Part shown: one piece after another, positions 28,015-37,214 of the stretch
How the letters are laid out: the number at the start of each line of letters is the position of its first letter
How positions within the stretch are numbered: the first letter of the stretch is position 1
Source of the DNA: Actinomycetes bacterium
GTDB taxonomy: Bacteria; Actinomycetota; Acidimicrobiia; Acidimicrobiales; SZUA-35
Assembly (NCBI GenBank): GCA_024280015.1
Contig: JAJRQY010000069.1
Span: forward strand, 1 to 64,000
Reading direction: 5' to 3'
DNA: 64,000 bases
Position numbers and translations under genes: made by a program
Notes under the pieces: model-generated
The model's input: only the letters and a program-made list of their open reading frames with translations
Told to the model about the DNA's origin: nothing
Databases searched by the model: none

Positions 28015-28593
28015 GTGTCACCCGTGCTGGCCTGGATGGACTTAGAAATGACCGGACTCGATCCGGCAAAACATGTGATCGTTGAGATCGCAACCCTGAT
28101 TACTGACGACGATCTGAACATCGTCGCTGAGGGTCCCGAACTGGTCGTTCACGCCACCGACGAAGAACTTGCTGGCATGGAAGACATTGTCGTCCAAATG
28201 CACACCAAGTCTGGCTTGCTTGAGCAGATCAAGGCCTCGACCCTGACCCTGGAAGAAGCGGGAGCACAGACTCTGGCCTTTCTACAGGAACATCTGGAAG
28301 AAGGCGCTGTCCCCCTCTGCGGAAACTCCATTGGCATGGATCGTCGTTTCCTGAGTGTCTACCTTCCCGAGATCGAGGAATACCTGCACTACCGGTCAAT
28401 CGATGTTTCCACCATCAAGGAACTCAGCCGTCGCTGGTACCCCAAAGCCTTAGATCGGGCACCGGGCAAGGCCGCAGCCCATCGTGCCTTGGACGACATC
28501 AGCGAAAGCATCAAGGAACTCCGGCACTACCGCAACACAGTCTTCCTCAGCCCCGAGCCAGCACCAGAAGCAGCTTCCAAAACGGATTCCTAG
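28015..28593 (+). CDS. orn: oligoribonuclease
   Basis: LAWMDLEMTGLDPAKHVIVEIATLITD ... AHRALDDISESIKELRHYR. Confidence 0.95.
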   Translation: MSPVLAWMDLEMTGLDPAKHVIVEIATLITDDDLNIVAEGPELVVHATDEELAGMEDIVVQMHTKSGLLEQIKASTLTLEEAGAQTLAFLQEHLEEGAVPLCGNSIGMDRRFLSVYLPEIEEYLHYRSIDVSTIKELSRRWYPKALDRAPGKAAAHRALDDISESIKELRHYRNTVFLSPEPAPEAASKTDS

Positions 28594-28776
28594 AAGAATT
28601 CTTCTCCCCGTTTGAAGCGGCGAGATCCGGCTATTCAAGGTGATCCCAAGCACCGATCGAGAGCTGCGACCTACTTCTAGTGAGATTTTCGTGGCTTATT
28701 CGGTTGACATAAGGCTTGATCTCTAGTTCCGTGTACTGAACGGTGACGGGTTCATTCGCGTCAACGAAATTTCAAA

Positions 28777-28794
28777 ACCGCTCTATGGAGCGGT
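28777..28794. other. short inverted repeat ACCGCTC-TATG-GAGCGGT
   Basis: Perfect 7-bp stem upstream of the small ORF at 28835. Confidence 0.6.
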
Positions 28795-28834
28795 ACGCCA
28801 TCCAGCTACTCACCGAGGAAGGGAGACGCCAACC

Positions 28835-29128
28835 ATGATGATTCTTATTCACACTGCAACAGGCACCCTTCTTCAAGAAGAGTCGTGTCGGCGTAGCCAG
28901 TCCTCTGGTTCACAACAGGTCCTTGACCGTGGCGTGAATCATGCCGGCTATTGCGTGGAAGCTGCTCAATCCCGTCCCGGGTTCGCTTTCTCCGACCTGA
29001 TTTCCGGTGCCAAGGGCAATACACGCCCAATGTTTGCGTCCACTCCGTCCTTCGGTGGCGCAATCTGGTTCTCCACCGAGACCACCCCCAAGAAGGACCA
29101 CTCCCAGCAGCGGGAGAGATCGACCTGA
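28835..29128 (+). CDS. 97-aa hypothetical protein
   Basis: Purine-rich RBS (gaggaagggag) upstream of ATG; codon usage in the second half looks coding; followed by a terminator. Confidence 0.4.
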   Translation: MMILIHTATGTLLQEESCRRSQSSGSQQVLDRGVNHAGYCVEAAQSRPGFAFSDLISGAKGNTRPMFASTPSFGGAIWFSTETTPKKDHSQQRERST

Positions 29129-29156
29129 TTCGAAGGAATCTAGGCCGAGACCTCAA

Positions 29157-29196
29157 AGCCGCTGGGAGCACAAGCTCCTAGCGGCTCTTTCATTTT
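29157..29196 (+). terminator. rho-independent-like terminator
   Basis: agccgctgggagc-acaa-gctcctagcggct (13-bp stem with one G-U) followed by ctttcattttt. Confidence 0.85.
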
Positions 29197-29345
29197 TCAG
29201 GCTCCGGTTCCACCCCAATCACAAAGCTCTCACTCTGATGTCAACCAAGACAGACCGATCACCATCCATCCAACTACCAACATCGTCCAACCAGGTATCC
29301 GCAACTAACTCCGTTCTTACCAGCACAGTCAAATCGAGGGGAATC

Positions 29346-29804
29346 ATGACTACTACCTTGCACGACCGACCACCAATAGGAAAGGCTGGCTCCAACATCG
29401 GAGCACAGCCTGATCTTGAAGCCCAGTTCAACCTAGAAGCAGCGACCATCCGAGAACCTGCCCCACCCCAGGACGCTCCTGAGAGTCTTAGCAGCTCTGA
29501 GGCTTGGTCGGTGCTGGCTGCGTGTCGAGAGATCGATAGCGCTGGTGACTTGTTCTTCTCCGAGGAGTTGCATGAGATTGCCGCAGCTAAGCGGATCTGC
29601 GCCGAGTGCCCAGTGATTGCTCCATGTCTTGAGGGTGCCATCAAGCGCCGCGAGCCCTGGGGTGTCTGGGGCGGACAGATCTTCCTAAATGGTCGGATCT
29701 TGGCCAAGAAGAGGCGACGAGGACGTCCCCCAAAGAACCCACGTCCCGAGGACATGATCCCGGAGATTCCGGTTCCCGAGCACCTGGTGAAGCTGATTGC
29801 TTGA
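29346..29804 (+). CDS. WhiB-family transcriptional regulator
   Basis: ACREIDSAGDLFFSEE ... RICAECPVIAPCLEGAI ... WGVWGGQ; gagggg RBS before ATG 29346. Confidence 0.93.
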   Translation: MTTTLHDRPPIGKAGSNIGAQPDLEAQFNLEAATIREPAPPQDAPESLSSSEAWSVLAACREIDSAGDLFFSEELHEIAAAKRICAECPVIAPCLEGAIKRREPWGVWGGQIFLNGRILAKKRRRGRPPKNPRPEDMIPEIPVPEHLVKLIA

Positions 29805-29956
29805 GCCCGGGTAACGGCCGTTGGGCGATCTTGAGAGTTACCTCTCAGGATTGTCCAACACATGCGAACCCGAGTGACGACGATTAGTAGCGGGACCCGC
29901 CCCCGCTTCTGATCATCAGCCAAACCAGGACCTTGCTAGAGGAGATGCAAACAACG

Positions 29957-29995
29957 CGGCACCACCCGTTCCCTCCGGGTGGTGCCGTTTTCGTT
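29957..29995 (+). terminator. rho-independent-like terminator after whiB-like gene
   Basis: ggcaccaccc-gttccctcc-gggtggtgcc followed by gttttcgttttc. Confidence 0.92.
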
Positions 29996-30232
29996 TTCTT
30001 TACCCCACGCTTAAGGCTCCTCCGCCATCATGAAACCCGCCTCTCAGGGCGCTCGTCTTCTTCGCGGGTAGATCCTCCTCCGCAGTTACACATCCGCTGA
30101 TCTGAACATCTGCTGAACCGTGATTCCAACGGACAAATCGGGGAATGCTTCCCGCCCTTCTATGGTTTCCATATGCCACTGGCCCACAGTCGCTGACCAA
30201 CCGTCACTGATCGACCGCTCGGACGAATTCTC

Positions 30233-30835
30233 ATGACCGAATCCTCAAACCCCAAATCATCGGACATCTCCAACTCGACCTCTTCTGGCGAGCCGAAGTC
30301 CAGCCGCAGCCTTCTGGTCGGAATTGGTGTCGCCCTCGTCCTCGGACTGGGATTGCTCGCGTTCGTTGGTGGCAACTCAAGCACAACCAGTACAGGCAAC
30401 GGGGCCGAGCATGCCGCCATCGACTCCATCTATGAGTTCACGCTAGGTGCCCCTGACGGGTCCACCAGTTCGCTCGCTGACTACCAAGGCAAGCCAATGG
30501 TGGTCAACTACTTTGCCGCCTGGTGCCCACCGTGTCGGCGCGAGCTTCCAGATTTCGAAGCTGTGCACCAAGAACTCAGCGACGAAGTAGCCATCGTCGG
30601 TGTCAGCCGAGACAACACCACCAGCGCCTGGCTCGGCCTTGTTGAGAGCGCCGGCCTGACATTCGACACCTTCTATGAGGGAAATGTTGTTGGCTCCTAT
30701 GAATTCGTTGGCGGTCTGGCCATGCCGACTACTGCCTTCGTCAGTGCCGATGGCGAAGTCATGCACACCTTCAGCGGGGCACTCACCCAAAAGGGCCTGA
30801 CTGACCTCATCAACGAGCATCTGCTCACCAACTAG
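30233..30835 (+). CDS. TlpA-family thioredoxin-like disulfide reductase
   Basis: FAAWCPPCRRELPDFEAVH; N-terminal TM anchor. Confidence 0.93.
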   Translation: MTESSNPKSSDISNSTSSGEPKSSRSLLVGIGVALVLGLGLLAFVGGNSSTTSTGNGAEHAAIDSIYEFTLGAPDGSTSSLADYQGKPMVVNYFAAWCPPCRRELPDFEAVHQELSDEVAIVGVSRDNTTSAWLGLVESAGLTFDTFYEGNVVGSYEFVGGLAMPTTAFVSADGEVMHTFSGALTQKGLTDLINEHLLTN

Positions 30836-30900
30836 CTCACGAGCTGACACGGCTCACCAGCCTCCAAAATCCTCACTCACGCAACAGACTGGACGACAAA

Positions 30901-31824
30901 ATGGGAGATCTCCTCGACGCAAGAGCCTTTGCCTTTGGCATGGTGGCTCTTATCAACCCCTGTGGCTTTGCCTTGCTACCGGCCTATCTCGGTTTCTTCC
31001 TTGGCCTAGACGATGACGATGGCGAGCAATCACGAATCGTCGCCCTCAACCGGGCACAAATTGTCGGCCTCTCGCTGTCGGTCGGCTTCCTCCTGGTGTT
31101 TGGAGTAATCGGCCTAGTCTTCGCCGGACTTTGGAACTCCATTGCCGACTACATGCCATACGTCACTATTGTCATCGGTGTCGGACTCATCGTTCTTGGC
31201 ATCGCAATGCTGCGAGGCTTTCAGCCGTTGCTGAAACTGCCAAAGCTTGAAAAGGGAACCGGCTCCCGCTCAGCAGTCAGCATGTTCCTCTTCGGCATCT
31301 CCTACGCCATTGCTTCCCTGTCCTGCACCATTGGCATCTTCCTCAGCGTCATCGGAACCTCAGCGTCGGGAGCCTCGTTCGCCAGCCGCTTCGGGTCGTT
31401 CCTTTCCTACGGTTTAGGCATGGGGCTATTGGCTACCGTGCTTACCCTTGCCGTCGCCTTTGGTAAGAAGGGCATCGTCAACCGCTTCCGCCAGGTCCTC
31501 CCCAAGATCAACATGGTCTCGGCAGTAATGTTGCTGGTTGTTGGTGTCTATGTCGCTCTCTACGGCATCTGGTCCTACCAGATCTTCAGCACTCCGGCTG
31601 GTGAACCCCTCAACCTCACACCATGGATCGATTCCATCATCACCACCGCCGAAGGCATTCAAACCGACGCTTCCAACTGGTTCGCCGCCGATGTCTCCAT
31701 TGGATCCAGCACCATGGCTCGCACCACCATCTTGGGTTGGGCCTTCTTCATCTTGAACGCTGGCCTCATCATCGCTGGTGCGGTTGCCCGTCGGGGCAAG
31801 TCGATCACTCCTCAGATCGGCTAG
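30901..31824 (+). CDS. cytochrome c biogenesis protein CcdA family
   Basis: INPCGFALLPAYLGFFLG ... SLSCTIGIFLSVIG, six-TM pattern. Confidence 0.93.
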   Translation: MGDLLDARAFAFGMVALINPCGFALLPAYLGFFLGLDDDDGEQSRIVALNRAQIVGLSLSVGFLLVFGVIGLVFAGLWNSIADYMPYVTIVIGVGLIVLGIAMLRGFQPLLKLPKLEKGTGSRSAVSMFLFGISYAIASLSCTIGIFLSVIGTSASGASFASRFGSFLSYGLGMGLLATVLTLAVAFGKKGIVNRFRQVLPKINMVSAVMLLVVGVYVALYGIWSYQIFSTPAGEPLNLTPWIDSIITTAEGIQTDASNWFAADVSIGSSTMARTTILGWAFFILNAGLIIAGAVARRGKSITPQIG

Positions 31825-31845
31825 TCGGCCAACAAACCGCTTCTG

Positions 31846-32580
31846 GTGCCGGTAGAGCATGAAATACGAGGCTCTGCTGGTGCCAGAATAATCAATCTGG
31901 TGCAGAATGGTCGGGTGCAGCCGGTCTCTCATGAACCCATCCCTTTCGGTGATCTACTGCGGGTCGATGGCGTGAAAGAAGAGCTGGAGCTTCGTTCCAG
32001 TATCGGCTTTTGCGCTCTACACGGGGGAAACCTCGAACGGGTCACCGACCACATCGCCCGTGAAGCCGCCTTCAGATCGGGAGCCTCCTACTACGGAGTT
32101 CTACAACCCGGAGGCATGCGTCATCACATCCCGTCGGCCCAGCTGGATCCCGCTCAGTCGTCCAATCTGACATCGTTCATTGATCACTGCGATGTTGTGA
32201 TTTCCGTCCACGGCTTTGGCCGACACGGTCACTGGTCAACCTTGCATCTTGGTGGTCGCAATCGTCAGCTGGCCAAACATGTTGCCCACCATCTGCGCTG
32301 GAGCCTGGCCGCCTACAGGATCATCGACGAGCTGGAGGCAATTCCCCGAGAGCTTCGTGGGCAACATCCAGACAATCCCTGCAACTTGTCTTCCTCCGGT
32401 GGTGTGCAGATCGAGCTTCCACCCCGAGTGCGAGGGCTGTCCCCGCTTACTCAGCACTGGCCAGGTCATGATCCAGACCAGGAAGCATTTCCCCACATCA
32501 ACCAGCTGATCGATGGCTTGGTCAACGCGGCGACGACGTGGCCGCCGCCAGCTTCAGCTACGAACGGCACGATCAGTTGA
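31846..32580 (+). CDS. poly-gamma-glutamate hydrolase family protein (phage PghP-like, DUF867)
   Basis: IGFCALHGGNLERVTDHIAREAA ... VVISVHGFGR ... GVQIELPPRVR. Confidence 0.75.
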   Translation: MPVEHEIRGSAGARIINLVQNGRVQPVSHEPIPFGDLLRVDGVKEELELRSSIGFCALHGGNLERVTDHIAREAAFRSGASYYGVLQPGGMRHHIPSAQLDPAQSSNLTSFIDHCDVVISVHGFGRHGHWSTLHLGGRNRQLAKHVAHHLRWSLAAYRIIDELEAIPRELRGQHPDNPCNLSSSGGVQIELPPRVRGLSPLTQHWPGHDPDQEAFPHINQLIDGLVNAATTWPPPASATNGTIS

Positions 32581-32600
32581 CGGGTTTGTAACCTGGGAGC

Positions 32601-33521
32601 ATGGAATACCGGATCTTCACCGAACCCCAACAAGGTGCCTCCTATGACCAACTTCTTGCCGTGGCAAGAGCCGCAGAAGCGTCCGGATTTGGCGCCTTCT
32701 TCATCTCCGACCACTTCCAGAAGATGGGAGAAGGAAGCGGGCTGCCCGGGCCAACCGATGCGTGGGTGACCCTTGGGGGTATTGCTCGCGAGACCACTCG
32801 AATTCGACTGGGAACGTTGGTGAGCCCGGTGACCTTCTATCAACCCGGACCGCTGGCCATCACCGTCGCTCAGGTCGACGCCATGAGCGGTGGTCGAATC
32901 GACTTCGGATTCGGCGCGGGCTGGTTCGAATCTGAGCACACGGCCTATGGAATCCCCTTCCCTGACCTGGGTGAACGCATGAACCGGATGGAAGAGGCCC
33001 TGGAGCAAATCGTTGGGCTCTGGACAACACCGGAGGGTGAGTCCTACAACCATGAAGGCCAGTACCACACCTTCGTCGACTCACCGGCCCTACCCAAGAC
33101 AGCTCAAACTCCTCATCCTCCAATCATCATTGGTGGCGGAGGCAAAAAGCGCACCCCGCGCATGGTTGCCCGTTTCGCCAATGAATTCAATGTTCCGTTC
33201 ACCCAAATCGAGAAAGTTCCCGCAATCCTGGCCAATGTCGATCGGGCCTGTGAAGCAGTCGAGCGCGATCCTGCGACGCTCATCAAGTCCGCCGCCCTTG
33301 TTCTCTGCGCCGGATCTGACAGCTCGACAATCCAGCGTCGCGCCAGCAAGCTCGGCCGCGACGTTGAAGAACTCAAGGAGAACGGCTTTTGTGGCACCTT
33401 CGCCGAATTGGAGGAACGGGCCGCCTCCTATGCCGAACTCGGCATCACCCGTCTCTACCTGCAGGTTCTTGACCTTTCGGACCTGGATCACCTCAGCGAA
33501 ACAGGAGCAGCCTTGCTCTAG
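32601..33521 (+). CDS. LLM-class F420-dependent oxidoreductase
   Basis: ASGFGAFFISDHFQKMG ... SGGRIDFGFGAGWFESEHTAYGI. Confidence 0.93.
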   Translation: MEYRIFTEPQQGASYDQLLAVARAAEASGFGAFFISDHFQKMGEGSGLPGPTDAWVTLGGIARETTRIRLGTLVSPVTFYQPGPLAITVAQVDAMSGGRIDFGFGAGWFESEHTAYGIPFPDLGERMNRMEEALEQIVGLWTTPEGESYNHEGQYHTFVDSPALPKTAQTPHPPIIIGGGGKKRTPRMVARFANEFNVPFTQIEKVPAILANVDRACEAVERDPATLIKSAALVLCAGSDSSTIQRRASKLGRDVEELKENGFCGTFAELEERAASYAELGITRLYLQVLDLSDLDHLSETGAALL

Positions 33522-33543
33522 CCGGGACTAGAGGCTCGGCCAG

Positions 33544-34185
33544 CTAGGGGTTCAGGCGACTCAAGGTCCAGGGGTGGTCGGCGCTCGGCCGACTGAAGCG
33601 GAGCCGGTCATGAAGCCGACTAGGTCGGCCCTGCCAGAATTCGATCGATGTTGGTATCACCCGGTAGCCACCCCAGTGGGATGGGCGAGGAACCTCATCA
33701 GGAAAGCGGTGATCAGTTTGGGCCACTCGCTCTTCGAGGGCGGCTCGGTTAGCCAAGGGCTTGCTCTGGGCTGAGGCCCAGGCCCCCAACTGTGACTCAC
33801 GCGGTCGCAGGGCGAAGTAGTGCACGGCTTCACCATGAGTCAGACGTTCGGTGGTGCCGGTGATATTGACCTGTCGTTGCAGTTGCAGCCACGGGAAGGA
33901 TATTGCTACCGCGGGATTCTGGGCCAGGTCTGCTGCCTTGTCGCTCTCGTAGTTGGTGTAGAACTCGAAACCGCCCTTGCTCAGCCCCTTCAGCAGTAGA
34001 TGGCGAGAGGAAGGTTGCCCGGCAGAGTCGACCGTTGAGACCACCATGGCATTTGGTTCATGAACCTCAGCCTTGACTGCTTCGGCTAGCCAGATCTGGA
34101 ATTGTTCCAATGGGTCATCCACCAGTTCACCCTCGTCCAGGCCGCGGATTGCGTACTCATAGCGCATTCGAGCAAGATCCATCAC
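33544..34185 (-). CDS. pdxH: pyridoxamine 5'-phosphate oxidase
   Basis: PNAMVVSTVDSAGQPSSRHLLLKGLSKGGFEFYTNYESDKAADL ... WGGYRVIPTSIEFWQGRPSRLHDRLRF. Confidence 0.94.
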   Translation of the reverse strand: MMDLARMRYEYAIRGLDEGELVDDPLEQFQIWLAEAVKAEVHEPNAMVVSTVDSAGQPSSRHLLLKGLSKGGFEFYTNYESDKAADLAQNPAVAISFPWLQLQRQVNITGTTERLTHGEAVHYFALRPRESQLGAWASAQSKPLANRAALEERVAQTDHRFPDEVPRPSHWGGYRVIPTSIEFWQGRPSRLHDRLRFSRPSADHPWTLSRLNP

Positions 34186-34207
34186 CTCAGTCTGGCAGAC
34201 ATGAACC

Positions 34208-34257
34208 GTACTGACACCGCTACAGCATGTCCCAGCATGCTCTAGCGGTGTCGGTAC
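34208..34257. promoter_or_regulatory. 22-bp-arm imperfect inverted repeat in the divergent pdxH/ABC intergenic region
   Basis: gtactgacaccgctacagcatg-tcccag-catgctctagcggtgtcggtac; arms differ at two positions. Confidence 0.75.
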
Positions 34258-34329
34258 GAACTATTGAGGGGATCCCGACTGGGGCCCAGCGCGGCCGTTG
34301 ACCGGAGGTGTGAGCGATAGCGTGATCGG

Positions 34330-35241
34330 GTGCCAGCAATCGAGGTGGAGAACCTAACCGTCCGCTATGACCGTCCTACTTCGGGCAAGGCAGCCCTGGA
34401 CAAGGTCAGCTTCGCCGTTGAGCCCGGTCAGATTGTTGCCCTGCTTGGGCCCAACGGCGCAGGCAAAACAACAGCACTGGAGGCCATCGAGGGATACCGC
34501 TCACCTTCGGGAGGGTCGGTTCAAGTCTTCGGTCTCGACCCGGCAACACATCGGAGCGAACTTGCTCATCGCTGGGGCGTCATGCCTCAGGCGGGTGGCA
34601 TCCCGATGGGCCTCACGGTCGGGGAGGCCGTTCGGCTCTTCAGCGAACTCCATGGCTATGGCGGAAACACCAATGAGTTGCTGTCCGCAGCAGGGCTCAG
34701 TGATCTCAAGAAGCGACGCTGGCGGCGCTTGTCTGGTGGTGAGCAGCAACGACTCAGCCTCACCCTGGCCTTGTGCGGGGGAAGCGACCTCCTCTTGCTG
34801 GATGAACCAACAGCAGCCGTTGATGCCGAAGGTCGCCAGCGGGTACTCGGCATCGTTCGGGAGCGAGCCAGTTCCGGGGGTGGTGTTCTGATCACAACCC
34901 ACCGTTTCGACGATGTCGAACAGATTGCGGACCGAGTCATCATCCTGAATCACGGGGCGGTAGCAGCAGCCGGAACTTTGGATGAACTCACTTCCGGCGG
35001 ACAAGAGATCCGCTTCACCGCGCCCGCCGGGCTGACTGTCGCTGAACTTGGCGCCAAGTTGGGGTGCGAAGTCAGCGAACCCAAACCCGGAAACTATCTC
35101 GTCCAAACGGTTCCAGAACCTCAGGCCGTTGCCGCCATCACCGCTTGGCTGGCCGATCAGGGCCACACCATTGGCCACCTTCAAGCAGGAACACAAAGCT
35201 TGGAAGAAGTGTTCCTCCAGATCACCGGAGCGCAATCATGA
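34330..35241 (+). CDS. ABC transporter ATP-binding protein
   Basis: GPNGAGKTTALEAI, LSGGEQQRLSLTLAL, LLLLDEPTAAVD. Confidence 0.95.
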   Translation: MPAIEVENLTVRYDRPTSGKAALDKVSFAVEPGQIVALLGPNGAGKTTALEAIEGYRSPSGGSVQVFGLDPATHRSELAHRWGVMPQAGGIPMGLTVGEAVRLFSELHGYGGNTNELLSAAGLSDLKKRRWRRLSGGEQQRLSLTLALCGGSDLLLLDEPTAAVDAEGRQRVLGIVRERASSGGGVLITTHRFDDVEQIADRVIILNHGAVAAAGTLDELTSGGQEIRFTAPAGLTVAELGAKLGCEVSEPKPGNYLVQTVPEPQAVAAITAWLADQGHTIGHLQAGTQSLEEVFLQITGAQS

Positions 35242-35972
35242 ACACCAGCACCACACGCTCCCGGATCATTGCTCTTGCTCGGACCGACCTACAAGTAGCG
35301 GCCAGGGACGGCGAACAGCTTTTGCTGACACTTGGTTTACCAATCCTGTTGCTTGTGTTCTTTTCTAAGGTTGACATTGTCCCAACCGGCGACGGCGAAC
35401 CCGTCGATTTCTTGGCTCCCGGCATCATTTCATTGGCCCTACTTTCGGTGGCCTACGTCAGGCTCGCCATCGGTCTTGGCTTTGATCGGGGATTCGGCGC
35501 CATCAAGCGGTTGGCCATCACTCCCCTGCGAGTGAATGAGTTCTTGGTGGCCAAGCTGGCGACCACGGTCGTACTCTTTGGCGTGCAACTTGTGTTGTTG
35601 GCTGCCATTGCCGTAGCCATCGGCTGGCGGCCACAGGTTTCAATCTCGGTACCCGTGGTCATCATGTTGGGCCTGGTGGCCTTTACTGGCCTGGCCTTCG
35701 TCACCGCCAGCATTGTCGACGGCCTTACCTCACTGGCCCTGGCCAACGCCCTCTACATCATCTTGCTGTTGCTCAGTGGCCTAGTCTTCGATATTGAGAA
35801 GATGCCCGGCTGGTTGCAAGCCATCGTCAAGCTCTTGCCGTCCACCGCGCTGGCCGAGCTTCTCCGGTCCGGATTCTCCGACACCACTGGTGCGGTCTGG
35901 GCCTGGCTCTGCCTGAGCTTTTGGGCCATCGGCGCCCCGATCCTGGCCTCCCGCCTCTTCCGCTGGGAATAG
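35238..35972 (+). CDS. ABC-2 type transporter permease
   Basis: Six-TM pattern, starts within an ATGA-type overlap with the ATPase gene. Confidence 0.9.
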   Translation: MNTSTTRSRIIALARTDLQVAARDGEQLLLTLGLPILLLVFFSKVDIVPTGDGEPVDFLAPGIISLALLSVAYVRLAIGLGFDRGFGAIKRLAITPLRVNEFLVAKLATTVVLFGVQLVLLAAIAVAIGWRPQVSISVPVVIMLGLVAFTGLAFVTASIVDGLTSLALANALYIILLLLSGLVFDIEKMPGWLQAIVKLLPSTALAELLRSGFSDTTGAVWAWLCLSFWAIGAPILASRLFRWE

Positions 35973-35981
35973 GGGCTCGGA

Positions 35982-36851
35982 TTACTTGGAGGCGAGCTGT
36001 TGCTCGGGCAAGGTGTTGCGCTTACGGTGACGATCCTGACGTGCCTTGCGATCAACCTCATCGGTGTCACCCAGCGAACGAGTGAAGATGACAAGAATCG
36101 TGATCCAGATGAACCATCCGCCAAGGATCTTCATGATGGCACCGGCCAGCTGCTGGTCGGCCAGAACATCCAGGCCCCAAAGACGAAACGGCGTGTCGTA
36201 GTGCCGATAGACAACATCATCAGCAAAGACCAGCCAACCACCGGGCACTGTTGGCACGACCGACATCAAGAACAGGTAGAGGCACTGACCGAGCGGCGGC
36301 AGTCGCCATTCGCTAATTGGCCCGATGACCGGTATCCACATCAGCAATCCTGAGGAGAAGATGATCAGATGGAAGGAAAAGTGTAGGGCCGCAGAATCGG
36401 CTGACCACTGGACGATTTTGGTCCAGTGCAAGAACATGGTCAGTAAGTTGAACAGGGCGCCAGCGATCAGGGGCGAGGAGACCTTCTTGAAACTCCGCCA
36501 CAAGCGCGTATCTGGACGAACGAGAAGCTCGAAGACCCAGCGCGGGGTGGCCAGCACAAAACAAGCTGGGATCAGCATTGACAGTAATAGATGCTGGAGC
36601 ATGTGGACCGAATAGAGATAGTCCTCGGCAATATCGTGCATCGGCCAGTCCGAGGCCAGCCACATCATGGTGAGGCCAAGCCCAAACCAGATTTTCTGGC
36701 GCCGATGAATAGCCGGATATCCAGCGGCAATTGCCTTGGGCTGCAGAACCTTGGCCGAATAGCCACCAATGGCGAGAGCGCCCAACACCAGGACCCACAC
36801 TTCAGGGTGGGGCACCCAGGGAACGGGGCCGCTGATGGCAAACATGGTCAA
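35982..36851 (-). CDS. ctaG: cytochrome c oxidase assembly protein, caa3_CtaG family
   Basis: SDWPMHDIAEDYLYSVHMLQHLLLSMLIPACFVLATP. Confidence 0.9.
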   Translation of the reverse strand: MTMFAISGPVPWVPHPEVWVLVLGALAIGGYSAKVLQPKAIAAGYPAIHRRQKIWFGLGLTMMWLASDWPMHDIAEDYLYSVHMLQHLLLSMLIPACFVLATPRWVFELLVRPDTRLWRSFKKVSSPLIAGALFNLLTMFLHWTKIVQWSADSAALHFSFHLIIFSSGLLMWIPVIGPISEWRLPPLGQCLYLFLMSVVPTVPGGWLVFADDVVYRHYDTPFRLWGLDVLADQQLAGAIMKILGGWFIWITILVIFTRSLGDTDEVDRKARQDRHRKRNTLPEQQLASK

Positions 36852-36866
36852 CTACTCCCAGACGAA

Positions 36867-37205
36867 CTAGACGTTGAATTCGAAGGTAGCGACCACCGTG
36901 GTATAAACCGCCAAGGCGACCACAATCCCAGCGGCGAACGCCATGGTAAAGATCTTGCCGTTGAGCATTTTCATGTCGAACCATAGGTGCATGAACACCC
37001 CAGCAACAATAACGAACTTGACCAGCATCATCACGATGAGCGGAACGACCAGGGCCGGTCCGGAGAATCCGAGATAGGACCACAACACCTCGAACGCAGT
37101 GATGACAGCCAACAAAAGGAAGACTAGCCAGTACTGGGTTTCGGTTGGATGAGCATGGTCGTCGTGGGACTCATGCTCGGTGGATGGGGTTGCAGTGTTA
37201 GACAT
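36867..37205 (-). CDS. cytochrome c oxidase subunit IV-like
   Basis: YWLVFLLLAVITAFEVLWSYL ... LVKFVIVAGVFMHLWFDMK. Confidence 0.85.
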   Translation of the reverse strand: MSNTATPSTEHESHDDHAHPTETQYWLVFLLLAVITAFEVLWSYLGFSGPALVVPLIVMMLVKFVIVAGVFMHLWFDMKMLNGKIFTMAFAAGIVVALAVYTTVVATFEFNV

Positions 37206-37214
37206 GGTTCGCCT

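Noticed and set aside
28704-28737. Possible sigma70-type promoter (ttgaca at 28704) upstream of the 97-aa ORF
   Set aside because: No convincing -10 hexamer at 16-19 bp spacing
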